From Lates calcarifer (lineage: Eukaryota > Chordata > Actinopteri > Centropomidae), in contig NC_066835.1 of assembly GCF_001640805.2 (NCBI RefSeq), positions 8,364,227 through 8,428,226 of the forward strand: 64,000 bases of DNA, written 5' to 3'. The position numbers and the translations under genes are program-made. Shown in pieces: positions 1 through 11,559 of the stretch (the first letter of the stretch is position 1; each line of letters opens with the position of its first letter). The notes beneath the pieces were generated by a model. It did not search any database, had not been told where the DNA came from, and worked only from the letters and a program-made list of their open reading frames with translations.

Positions 1-1270
1 TAACTCACTCACTCTACTGACTGTATAAAGCAGTGTGCCCCTGAATAACATGGCAACCTCTACTAAATACTTGATAATCTCAAATATATATAAAAAAGCA
101 ACATTCAAATAACATACAGTCCTATTAAATAGTTGGTGATTGTATTTTTATTTTTATTTTTTTCAGAAATGGGATGGTTTAGGTCCATCTAGGGCCATTT
201 TAATAAGAATTTGTAGTTTATGAGTGCACTTAAGTTCCCCTTAAAAGGGTATTTTTTTAATTTAGCCCAAATTTCTAACATAAACTAAGGCGTGAGGTAG
301 AATATAATCTTGCCAAAACTTTTAAGTACTCAAACTGAAAAGGGTTAAGCAGTATTGTGCTTGAAACAAATTATTCAATATTAGTTTAGAACATGACATG
401 GTTGCCTCTTAAAAATATTTTTATGATAATGTGTATCTGTGGCTCATGTACACACACACAGTAACCAAAACATTTATCAAATGCAAATTAAGGCCTTGTC
501 AGTTTAATCATTGGTATACTATATGTCATCAAGACATAAAGAACAAAATCCTTTTTTTTTTACGTTTCAGTTCAAGTTTCTGCTGAACAGTACATGCCCT
601 CAATTATCTGAAACAAATTTGTTAACTTTAGGTAATGTGTTTTTTTTAGCACTTTGAGATAAAGTTTCCATTTTGAAAAAAAGATACTGCTCTTGACAGT
701 CTCATGATGCATAAGCATTTCAGGAACTTCAAACTTTAATAAATACAATCTTTAACCTCCACCTCAAACTGAATGGGTATACATTGAGAGGCAGATTACA
801 TGGAAACAAACCAACAAACAAACAAACAAACAGACCCCTCCTCCTAGATTTCTATCCAGTAACTGTCAAAATGCTGGCCATGTTGAATTTTAGACATATG
901 TGGGTGTCTATGCTTATCTGTGGGAACAAGAAGACTCAAGGACTTTAATGTTAACAGGCACAAAGAGACTGATAGCATCGCCAGCAGCTTGGCTGTTCCC
1001 TTAAACCGTCCCTGGTGCATCGTCCATCTTAAATGAGCAAAGAATGTCCAGTGTGTAAGCTACATTTTTCCCGTGAGAAATTTTATTTACAGAGATTTTT
1101 TTTTTTTAATGTTCTGAGTTTCTTTTCTGTTTGCAGCTTTTGCCGATTTAGGCTCCCAAAAGCGGTGAATCCACACACACCTTAACAAAAGGAGATCCCA
1201 AAACCAGAGTCAGGCAAGTTCAGAAATATCCAAAAACCTAAAAGCTCAAGTCTCAGCTGACAATACTGCA
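1..1270. other. 3' UTR and downstream flank of nfe2l3
   Basis: A/T-rich sequence with homopolymer T tracts and no supportable gene. The part next to 1270 should be the nfe2l3 3' UTR, since that gene reads leftward. Its far end is not visible, and the UTR may extend past the first polyadenylation signal. Confidence 0.5.
1082..1087 (-). terminator. Candidate polyadenylation signal of nfe2l3
   Basis: The plus strand reads TTTATT, which is AATAAA on the minus strand, about 185 bp after the nfe2l3 stop codon. It is the first canonical hexamer I see downstream. Further T/A-rich stretches to the left could hold alternative sites. Confidence 0.5.
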
Positions 1271-4200
1271 TCACTGCTTTTTTTCCTTCTTCCTCTTGTC
1301 TGTTTTGTTGCCAGTCGATGTGGAGACAGCAGGCCGTCTTACAGGCTGAACCACTACTCTCCCGTTTGCCCCGCACTGCAGGGTGAATCTTTCTGGGTTC
1401 AGGGGCTGTCCTGAATCATCCCTTAGACGGGCCAGGACGTCTCTGGTCAGCTGCTTAATCTGCTGGCCCACAGCACCCATTGTCTTGGCTGTGAGCTGTT
1501 TCTCCCTCAGTAGCCTGTCTCTCTGAGCCTGCAGCCTTTCCACCTCCTCCTGGAGCCCTGTGATGGCATCTAGTTTGCGCTTGCGGCAGTTTTGGGCTGC
1601 CAATTTATTCTTCCCCCGCCTGCGGATGTCCCGCAGGAGTGTCACCTGTTCAGGGGAGAATCCGTGACCATCAAGAACCTCCAGGAACTCCTCCACGGGC
1701 ATGTTGACAATCTGCAAGACAGAGAATGGGATGCACATGGCGCGGGCACGCAGCTCATCACGACTCATGTCCCTGTCTTCCAACCTTGGACTATCGTCAT
1801 CGCTCAGAGGCTCTTCTTTGATGCCTTTGTGGGGAAGCGTTACTGGTGGCTGGTTGAAGAAAGCAGGTGATGAGTAGCTGTGGTCATGCCACACACTTTC
1901 ACTCAGATCGACAGGTGACCACGTAGTGGTGTAGTCCACGATGCCTTTTGAGGGGACTGAATCCACATCACTGCTGTAGCCTGTTGCTCCACATTCATCC
2001 TCACAGTATGAACTGGACGACGATGACATCTCGGATGAGCCTGGACGAGGGAGGAGTTAAGGATTGTGTTAATGTGTATTAACAAGCTATTTTATTGGCT
2101 CTACAAGGAAGGGGTGAAAAATATACAGTATTATATACAAGTATTTCTAAAGATTTGAACCAACCTGGGGAAGCTGGACCTCCTGAGCTGCTCTCCAGGG
2201 AGAGACCAGAGTCTGAGTCCAAGTCTTCAAGGACCTGTGGGTCTATGCTCTCCAGACAGCCCATCAGGTGGGTGTCAATAGAGTCTAGGCCTTCCAAGCC
2301 CAGCTGATTGATCTGGTCAAACACTGCCTCATCGAGACAGCCACCCAGTGCACTATGTGATGACTCATTCGCAGTTAAATTACATACTGAAGCAAACGGG
2401 AGAGCAGCCAGGCCTAGGGCCATCCCTGGTGACGCGTCTGAGTGCGAGGAGCCTGTTGATTCCAGTCGGAAGAAGGTCCTTTGTTGTTGAGTGACTGGTC
2501 TGGCCTCACCTCTTTCCGGTGCCACACCAAAGGCTCCAGCACTGTTTAGCATTGCGTCATGCAAACTGACATCCTGACTGATGGCCCTGGTGATGTCTGT
2601 GTCCGTAACGAGTGAGTCCAAGTCCTACACATGAGACATACATTTTGGTTAAACTTTGAAAATCCTCTCACATGACATGTAGATCACCATGGGACACAAA
2701 AACTCTCCATTGTAACATACTGGCGGTTCAAGACGTATGCATCTGATTTACTGTTCACAAACAGACATCAAGCCTCAGGCATTTCAAGCATCAGTAATGA
2801 ACATGAGCAGACAACTTACATCAAGGTCAGTGACAGACAGAGAGAGTAAATTGCTCCAGTGCTGGTCAATGTCAATGGTAGGAGGATGGTGGTGTGCTGG
2901 ATCAGGCAGTGCAGTGATACCTTCGAGCAGACTCTGAAAACATGAAAACACTCATGAAAACATGCACAGAACACAGTATTTACATATATGTCCTGTTGCC
3001 AAAGTTATACCCCAGTGTGAATTATCAGAACTTGAAAAAATAACATAACATATAATGCAGGAGGAAAACTGAAATTGCAATAATTTTTATTCCTAAATCC
3101 TTTTATTAAGATATCTTTTTGGATTATTAGGTAAAGGATCTGCAACATAAAGTCTTTCCCTGTGAGAGACAGTAATTATTATGTTTCAACATCCCTGATC
3201 TTACACAGTGTTATACCAAAATTGCACTGGGATCAGAATGGTGCAATTAAGTGATGAACTCATGTGTGAATGTGAACCTTCTTGTAAAAACAGGTACAAC
3301 ACAATTTTTCAGCATTGCATGTGACACACACTGTAGTGTGTATTCTTGGAACTGAACGAGTATAGTTACTTTTCAAAATGTTATTTAAACACAGATGCAA
3401 ATGTGCGACTGTGACCGATGAGGGAAACTGTGACAAACATCAACATACCTCTTCTTCCAGTGTGGAACTGTGAGCCAGCTGAGTGAGTGGAGCAGGTTCT
3501 TCCTCCTCTTTAACTTTAGCGTCATCTTCCTGGTAGGGCAAAGAAAGGGGAGACCGATTCAGAATAGAAGAAAAGGAAAGAGAAACAGTCAGTTTGTTTG
3601 CTGACACAGGAAGATCCTAAAGGCTATTCAATTTCTGGTTCAGTGACCCCTGTCCAGCTACTGCAGATAACTGGTGTTCTGCTGTGACAGAGAAAAGGTT
3701 TGTTTTAATAAGCAGTTGTTTTAACTCCAGAAGTAACTGAACCCCAATGAATGGACTCAGGTCAACAATTAGCATTAGCTGTTCTTATATTCCTGCTTTT
3801 CACATATTAGAATTGTGTGAGCTGGTAATTTATATATAGGTGGAGTTCATTTTAATATATGAAGCATTAAGCTAATAATCCTCAGAGATGACCTAACCCT
3901 GTTATAGATGTTGTAAGACCCTTCTGAGACATCAAGTACAGCATTTAATGTAGGTCACCAGCCGTCTGTACAGACACAATGTTCTTCATGTCTCCTCACA
4001 CAGGCAGCAAGTTATTTTCCACCCCTTTTTACTATTTAGCAAGTGTCATTCTCCTATTTCAAAAGAAAAATGATTGCTGAATCATTTTTTACGTTAATGC
4101 TAGAGGCAAAATTACACTACACCGGCACAGTTCTGCCCAAACCCTGTCTGAGCTTGTCAACTCCTACTGGAAAAAGCTATTCCAGCTTCAGTTGCCCCAG

Positions 4201-5919
4201 TGAATGTAGATAGTTATTGATTTTTAATTTTTTTTATCTGTCAAATGTCTCGACTGTAGCCTTCGCCTTTGATTGTATTTCCACAAACCGCAACATCTTG
4301 TCCGACAAGCTGTTAAGTTGTTATTTATTTTACAAAAGACAACTGAAAGAAAAAAAAGGTGTGTCAACATTGCATTATCCCTGTGAACAAGAACCCCAGG
4401 AGGAGGCAATGTTCAAGTATGGACCCCTGCTTTTGTGTTAGTAAATAGGATGTTTGGGTCTAGGCCTCACTTCTCCACCTCTCAAGGCTCACAGCTGGCA
4501 GCTGAGCCTGAAGAAAGGGGATATAGTTACACAATTGACCACATCAACTGCCCTCAGGACATGACATCCACCAAGCAGCTGTTTATACCCTGAGCTAGAA
4601 AAACTGGATTACTAGGAGAATAGAGCATGAAGGTCTGGGTGTAATTACAGTCTTAATGGCAGTCACAGATTACAGATGTTAGTTACACTGCTTATAAAAC
4701 AATACATATTTTCAACTCGTGGTTCCTAAAAAAAAAAAAAAAAACAAAAAAAAAACAAATGAGTGAACCTCAATGATTACAGCAGCATGATCACCCATTA
4801 CACAGGTCTTAATAGGCTCTTATTTGTGAAATCAGTCCTACTGTCCTATCTAACTATTCAGAGAGGGTGAAATGGGACAAGCTCCATGGTGGAGGGTGAC
4901 AGGTGCAGCAGACAGTTAACTGAAGACCTGTGATGCAGTAGATCAAACTAGACTGTCCCAGTAACTCGTTATATGAAAGCACTGGTCATTTAAATAAAAC
5001 AGTGAGGTGTTGCTCAAACTGAGTTAGCAATGTTGCCATGATGAATGTAAGTCCCCTGATCTAGGTAGGTCAACACTGCCATAGCAGAGTCAGACAAATG
5101 TGAAAGTGAATGCAGAATTTAAGTTTTGTCAACTGGTTATCACGTTGTTCCCTAGTGCACCAGGAAATGTTACAGCATAATAAGTTACTAGTAGGATGGA
5201 CATCCATCATTATGTAACGTGGGTTAATGATGCTAGTTAGCTAGTGATAGCATTAGCTGTTCAATTAACCATTGAGGAAGTTTTAACTCTAGTTCCCCGA
5301 CTCCTTTAGTCAGTACTTTACTGTAGTAGGCCAGCCAGTCACTTAACAAAACCTACCCTAACTTTATGTTACATTACACACAGACAAAGACACACAAACT
5401 TGCCTCTTTAAGAAACCCGCAGGCTCCAGCGCCACAAGGCCCATGTCCGAGTTCAGGGGTTGTTTGGCACACCTCTTGGCCATTGTCAGGCAGGTGCTCG
5501 TTGTCATCCCTGGCTCCGTCTCCGGGGGTTTCTAACCCTGAGCTTGTGTCAGTGTTGTTGCTCGTTGAAGGCCCACCGTCAGCCTTGTTTGTGGCAGACA
5601 CTTGGTGCACCAGCCATGCGTTCAACTGTGTGGGGAACCGCGGGGATCCAAGGTTCCTCACCTCGTCTAGTAGCCGGCGACTTGCAAAGAAATGGTCCAA
5701 CTCGGGACATTTTGGGTGCACACTGTATCCGTCAAGAGTGTCTCTCAGATTATGGAAGGGTGTCTGGGTGTAGGCTGAGCTAGGACCCAAGTTAATCTCT
5801 ATCAGAGGCGTATAGTAGCCGCTTAAGTAGCTGTCGATATCCACACGAACTCCAATCAAACTGAGTAAGATTGTTAACTGAATCAGGCCTTCTGTGAAAT
5901 ATTTTTTCGCGATTTGCAT
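1271..5919 (-). CDS. nfe2l3: NRF3, CNC-bZIP transcription factor (5 coding exons)
   Basis: Cap'n'collar bZIP factor. Known relatives are ER-anchored glycoproteins that are processed, enter the nucleus and bind ARE/MARE sites with small Maf partners. Coding exons read on the minus strand are 5919-5404, 3529-3449, 2933-2820, 2624-2165 and 2040-1271, giving 646 aa (human NRF3 is about 694). Frames join exactly (phases 0,0,0,1). Residues 1-35 match the NRF1/NRF3 N-terminal hydrophobic ER-targeting segment (LTILLSLIGVRVD). AISQDVSLHDAML near 251-263 and the C-terminal NPERFTLQC favour NRF3 over NRF1. Sequons NNT, NLT and NES fit ER glycosylation. DSDSGLSLESS (373-383) resembles the beta-TrCP degron of NRF1. 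CNC domain about 482-526, basic region about 528-547 (RRRGKNKLAAQNCRKRK), zipper about 550-580, Lys/Arg-rich tail. The start has A at -3. Intron 1 has a GC donor; the others are GT-AG. The intron between exons 4 and 5 is only 124 bp. Confidence 0.95.
3530..5403 (-). other. nfe2l3 intron 1 (GC-AG)
   Basis: Longest nfe2l3 intron, about 1.87 kb. On the minus strand it begins GCAAGT directly after exon 1 (...CTT AAA GAG) and ends CCTACCAG before exon 2 (GAA GAT GAC...). It holds an interrupted A-tract around 4729-4758 and short ORFs on both strands with no recognisable domain. I see no nested gene. Confidence 0.8.
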
Positions 5920-6299
5920 TTTCTAAATGCTTTCAGAACTGCATATAATTGCGAAATCCTGACCCAACAGTTCCTCTTTCCCCACTGGACAAAGGGAAAA
6001 GCTTAACAAAAGAGCACGCCTTCCCCTGTCAGACAAAGAGGTCCGCCTGTACCGGCGAAATGGTTAGATAGCTATGCTAGCTGTTAGCAGTTAGCTATCG
6101 GCTTTAATTACCAGTTAAAGGAACCTCCTTGGTGCAAACATAGCGAACACGTTGCTCTTCAGTCCCTTACAGTGGAGAAGTTGTTCATCGGCGATACTTC
6201 GCTATCAAAGTCTTCCTGACGTTACAACTTAAACAGAAAATGAAACATCTGAAAAGCCAAATGCTGTCACCCTAGTGTGCTGCTACTGGGGAAACTTCG

Positions 6300-6450
6300 T
6301 TTGGGATTTGCATAACTCATGCAGATTGGACCAAAGCGTTCACCACAACAGAATGTGATTGGATGACAAGATTGTCCGTTATAATTTTGACCAATGAGAG
6401 CAGGAGGCAGTTGTTGACTGTCGCCGGTCCACACCCCATTTATAACAACA
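6300..6450 (-). promoter_or_regulatory. nfe2l3 proximal promoter candidate (octamer + CCAAT boxes)
   Basis: Upstream of the nfe2l3 start codon, read on the minus strand, there are CCAAT boxes at 6362-6358 and 6329-6325, one in the opposite orientation at 6391-6395, and an octamer (ATGCAAAT) at 6313-6306. A TATAAAT-like string lies further upstream near 6440. CCAAT/octamer spacing of this kind is typical of proximal promoters, suggesting transcription starts around 6.20-6.28 kb and a 5' UTR of roughly 0.3 kb. The start site itself cannot be read from sequence. Confidence 0.5.
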
Positions 6451-7059
6451 CACATTATTTCCATGAATAATATCAGAGATGAACCCGATATCGCTTCTGA
6501 AATACTAATGAAATATTGTTCTAAATAAAAGTCATTTCTCACATTCAGTGTTTCCCAAAGACATTTCCAAGGAACATGGTTAGGCTGCAATTCCGGGATT
6601 GTGCTACTGACCTGTATTTGTCCCATGTTTGGCCTACTGGCAAGTGACTGAATTGCAGTTTGAACTTGTTCAACTATATAACCAACTCCCTAACAAAGGG
6701 GAATACCAATGGTGAAATCCTGGCATCTACAAAACACTGGATCTAAAACAAACAAGTGAATGTTTTATTCATAAACACTGGTAAAGAGCATTAAGCCAAC
6801 ATCCACTCAAACAGAGTATTGTTTGCTACATAGCTTGATACTGTTCAGATTAAGTTATCTATTAAAACATGACAGTTTAAAAAAAATACAATGAACTGTT
6901 ATAGATTAAACTACCCAGCAAAATAAAAATTACAAAATCCACTTCTATCCAATTTCAACATCAAAATGTCAACTTCAGTAGCCTAATAATAGCACAATTA
7001 TACATTATATGATGATATAACAGTCTAAATGAGGCTATTCTGCATTATTTTTATTTTTA

Positions 7060-7170
7060 AGTAAAATATTGAATGCAGGTTTTTTACTTACAATGACATA
7101 CATCTTCATTGTGGTATTGCAACTTTTGCTTAAGTAAAGGATCTAATATTTTAAATACATCTTTCATGAT
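7060..7170 (-). repeat. Teleost 'AAGTA'-type interspersed repeat fragment
   Basis: The stretch with AATGCAGG, TTTTACTTAC and CTTAAGTAAAGGATCT matches, in reverse orientation, a very common teleost non-autonomous repeat built of AAGTAAAAGTA-like words. The repeat is recognised from memory of its word pattern; its family name is not certain. Confidence 0.55.
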
Positions 7171-8164
7171 GTTGGGAAGGGGAATTTTATCTTTCAGAAG
7201 TTCAGTCTTAAAAAGAAAATGTGTAATCTCTGTTCTGTGGATCTAAGATAGGACACATGATGAGAATGAACACACTATTATCACAAAAATACGTGTTATC
7301 ACACAGGAAGTGACGTGTTAGCCCCTCTCAGATCAATCTGTTCCATTCAGACTTATGTCATTGGTAATGTCATGAGGTCAGCTTATTTTTGGCCTTGAGG
7401 CAACCACTGGAATAGTTCAAGTTTTGTTTTGCCAGTGTTTTTTTTTCCAAGATCTGGATAATTTAATCTGGATCATAATGTTTAATCAGAGCAGGTGGCC
7501 TGTTGGTTTATATTTACTGCTATATTCATTGCTCATGTTGCTCTTGCACAGGCATGTTTTCCCTCATCCCCAAACCAGTGAAACAAGATGAGGTTGCCCC
7601 CTATAGCTTTTTGCTGTTGTCCCCTCCAGCTGAAGAATATAGGTGCTGTATGGGTACTGTATGTACAAGTTCTGCACAGTTAACTTCTACTGCAAAAGAG
7701 ACACATACTGAACAAGATGAAACAAGAATGGGAAAAATGCTACGTGGTATATATTTATCTGTACCAAATTTGTCTTTTTAAAACTTCATTATTATGTAAA
7801 GCATGTGCACAAAACAAATGATAATTACACACAATAACTGCATAGGAAGAGCTCAGTCTGTCCTCCTCCAAGATCTAAAGCATAAACTAGTATGCCTGTG
7901 TCAAGGTAACATAAAAAGGGGTGCTTTTGTTATACTCATGCCTTGATACACACAGACATCCAGGGTCTCTGTCTGGCCAGAATGACACTTGTTTCCTGAT
8001 ATCTAGTTTTCCAAGGCCTGTGCAGGCTTATGTGTGTACAGCCTTGAGTTAAATCAAAAAAACAGAAGGCAGACAATATTAAACACAGACAGTGGTTTCA
8101 CCATTGAATACCTTTATTGAAGAAGAAAACAGTAAAATACATGCAGTACATAGGCTACTGTATA

Positions 8165-8290
8165 TCGAAGTGGTGGAAGAAGCATTCCACAATGTAAAAA
8201 TACTTTGATACAAGTAAAAGTTTTGCATTCAAAAATGCATTCAAGTGAAAGTGCTGAAATAATACCAGTAAAATATACCTAAATATCACA
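8165..8290 (+). repeat. Teleost 'AAGTA'-type interspersed repeat fragment
   Basis: Begins AAGTGGTGGAAGAAGCATTC, followed by AAAATACTTTGATACAAGTAAAAG and TTTGCATTCAAAA-type words. This is the 5' part of the same repeat family as the copy about 1 kb to the left, in the opposite orientation. Confidence 0.6.
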
Positions 8291-11200
8291 GGTAAACATA
8301 TTCATTATGCAGCATGAAAACTTGTGCTTATGTTTATTATTGTTTTATTTTGTTAGCGATGTCTTAATGTGTAAGCAGCATTTACACATTGAAGCTTAGC
8401 CAAGGTAGAGCTATTTTTATGTTGGGTAGTTTAATCCATAACACATCAGCAGTAAATCACGGTGCAAATCATAACAGCACCTGTCAGATAATTCGAAATA
8501 TAGAAGAGCATGAAGGATAGCATGAAAGAGTAAGACATGTATCTACCTCTCACTACTGCGTGTATTAAGTATATGGTTTGGGCTATGATCAACTAAATCA
8601 AAATTTACATTTCCATGTTTTTATGTTGATATATGATGTAATAATTTAGTCAATCATTTATATAACGTTTGTTTTTGTGAGTAGCCTAAAGGGGCGAGAT
8701 AGGCTGTAATTTCTTTGTGCAATCTTGTGTGGCATAATGATAAGTAAATTTAATCTAAAATCTTGAATAAAGTTGGTTCAAGCTGTCAGAGGAAACAGGA
8801 CTGGTTACTTGCTTCAAGTCGGTCTGGGAGGTGGACTTTGCTGAGGGCCGATACACAGGACTGGGTCAGTAATCTGGCTCCATTGCGACTCCTGGTGGCG
8901 AATAGTGGTAACATTAATAGATAACTATTTAAAGGTAGTTTCCCCACAACTGACATTGAATCAGCGTGTGCTAAAACGTGACTCACATTTTGAAAACCAT
9001 CTTTGGCTTTGTAGACTTATTTACTATTACTACTTACTATGTCTTTCTGTTGGTTATTTCTTTTGTCGCATTAACGTGTTATTTGTCAGTTGTCAAAAAC
9101 ACAAAACAACAACAACAAAAACGATACACCAGCTAAGATAAAAAATAAAAAAATCGTAGGTTGCATTATACCTATGAAATATACAGTTCATGTAATTTTC
9201 TTATTTCTTTAGTTGACGTGTCATTAATATGTGGGGCGCGTATATGTCTATAAAAGAAAAGAAATCCATCAAAGCACTGCATTACTTTACCCTATAAATG
9301 GAAAGTGAAAATGGCTGTTGAAGTCCAAATGGATAAAAACCCTTCCGCTCGCTCTCTGCATTATACTGACCTATTTACTTCGGAGTGTGTATGCTGTAAT
9401 GGGGCTCTTCTGTGCAATGAAAATCCACTGTAAGCCTCTTGGAAAGAGTCTATGCTGACTTTTATGTGCCACTGCATCACAAAGAAGTCCAGAAACTCGT
9501 ATTCAATTATAGGAACAATAATAAGTGGATATAGAAAGTCTAGTTCAACACAAGAAGTTCAACTCACGATGGTCTATGTAAGCTTGACCGTCTCAGCAGT
9601 AGACAATGGAGCCCTTCTGCAGAACAGACACAAATCTAGTTGAAGAGCAGTCAGACGTGCTGCAGGGCTTATCTGACAACTGGCTACATCACACTTCATT
9701 TAGGATGCAGCTGCAACACAGTTACACACCAACTGCAATAATGTAACATTCACACAGTGAGCAACTGATATAGCTGTTTCAAATTCTATAGCTAGCCCAG
9801 TCCATCACTGGAAGGATTGTTGTGTAACAGCATCCTAAGCTGTTTATGCAATACAAAGCTAAATCTGAAAACCCCTTTACAATAACAAGTGACACTGCGG
9901 TCCGCCCCATGCAAGCTTTACACATTGACTTGGTGGCCAGACAAATCCCGAGTCTAAACGCTCCAAATCGCGTCGCTTTAACAAAGCTGTGAAGAGTAAT
10001 CTGTTCCAATTGATCTGACGCCAGCGTGCAGCCAGTTGATTAATCCGCAAGTATTTTCATAACGATGTGAAACACATTTAAATCAACTTTGTGAAGTTCT
10101 GACAGATTTATTGAGGGAGTGCTCTTAAATCACCCCCACATACTCCCCCAGAGGACGACGCTGATTGGTAGAATTATACGTGATGCGTGGGAGGCTAGTA
10201 CGCTTGCGCTTAACGCTGGGTCCCCGCAAAGGCTCACGGGAAACCTCAGGGAAATCGAGGTGACTTCCATGGGACTATTTTGTTGTTATTTTCTGGGTTT
10301 TTCTAAAGGAATTGAAGTTTTGAACTCGCTTTCAAAGTCATTCTCATTCACTGACCTCGGGTCAGATTTTACGTTATGATGTGTAGAAAGTCAATCCAAG
10401 GTTGACTGTCTCATATTTTAATTTAATAAAAATTTAATGTAAGATACGTTTAAAATTATTTGAAATTACATCATTCGACCCGTCATGGAAAGTGGATGAA
10501 CAATATCAAATTTAATCATCGATCTACTGATTGGTTACCTACCTAATTAAATAGTCTAGTAACTGAGCATAGACGCTACATCAAATAAGTCAACTGAGAT
10601 TTCAATGGGCAAAGCAGAGCAGCAAAACTGCTCAATACTCTAAATGTATTTAATCCGTAATTTTGCTGGTATTTGAGAGAATATTTTTAATAATTGTAAT
10701 TATTGGGAAATATTTTTCTAATAAAACCACATTCTTTGAGAATAAACTTATTTTTAATAACTTGATTTAAAAAAAAAAAAAAACCCTCTCCATCCTGTTT
10801 TGTGACAATAGTAATTTTTTTAAAAAAGGTTCAAATTACTTTTGGAATAAACATTTAAATGAAATTAAAGTGAAAATATGGCCATCATGATAAACTTACT
10901 CATGGTAATTTTCCTACACACAGTTATTATAATAATTAATATCATTTTGATACATATATAGGCTATATACTTTTCCTTTTAAATATTACACAAATATTTG
11001 CGTGTAATTCCTAGTCAGTAATTAGAGGATACAGCATAATAATAACGGTCTTCCTTAATTAAATGTACTCTAAATTATAATTAATGTATTTTGTATGGAT
11101 TTAGATTTAGAAATATTTCAAAATACAGGAATATTCTGTTAAATTACGTATTCAATCTATGAAGTGTAAATGTGTATGGGGAGTTCTGTATAGTGTCTGT

Positions 11201-11339
11201 GCTCAGTTGAGAGAGAGTGTGTGAGTGAGTGTGTGTACGTGAGTGTGTGTGTAGAGCGGAGGAGCTCTGTCCTCCAGAGAGTAAAACAACCGACTGGCCG
11301 CTCTCTGCCTCCAGACCCCTTCGCTGCTTGATTGACACC

Positions 11340-11460
11340 TGCGTGTAGCCAATCAAACGAAAGAATCGCAATCCTGCCTTCCTATTGGTTCACCGCTCCC
11401 GCTTGAGCAACATTCACTAACCAATCACAGAGCGTAAATCACCATAAAAAGAAACGAAAA
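11340..11460 (+). promoter_or_regulatory. Promoter-like CCAAT/TATA cluster without an assigned gene
   Basis: Three CCAAT boxes lie within 77 bp: CCAAT at 11349-11353, the inverse ATTGG at 11384-11388, and CCAAT at 11421-11425. A TATA-like CATAAAAAG follows at about 11443. The block is more G+C-rich than its A/T-rich left side. It would drive rightward transcription, but no coding gene follows. A non-coding RNA promoter or a distal enhancer is possible. Confidence 0.35.
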
Positions 11461-11559
11461 GAAAAAAAGTAATTACAGCCGTGCTGGCAGACTCTGTGGC
11501 GCCCCGCAGCGGAGGCATATTGAAGTAATTTTACATCAGGCTCGTTCACAGCAAATTGA

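Larger units (their letters stand above)
6500..11120. other. Intergenic, gene-free
   Basis: A/T-rich DNA between the nfe2l3 promoter and the next promoter-like block. It contains two fragments of a teleost interspersed repeat (about 7060-7170 and 8165-8290), listed separately. Open frames are short, lack recognisable domains and look like chance. A slightly G+C-richer patch at about 9980-10380 has an 86-codon frame and an ATTGG box but nothing I can name. Confidence 0.6.

Noticed and set aside
2345..2355. CAGTGCACTA, the seed-proximal part of miR-148a/152
   Set aside because: It lies inside nfe2l3 coding exon 4 and the rest of the mature sequence does not follow.
5366..5783. Plus-strand frames of 107-135 codons over nfe2l3 exon 1
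   Set aside because: Antisense shadows of a well-supported coding exon.
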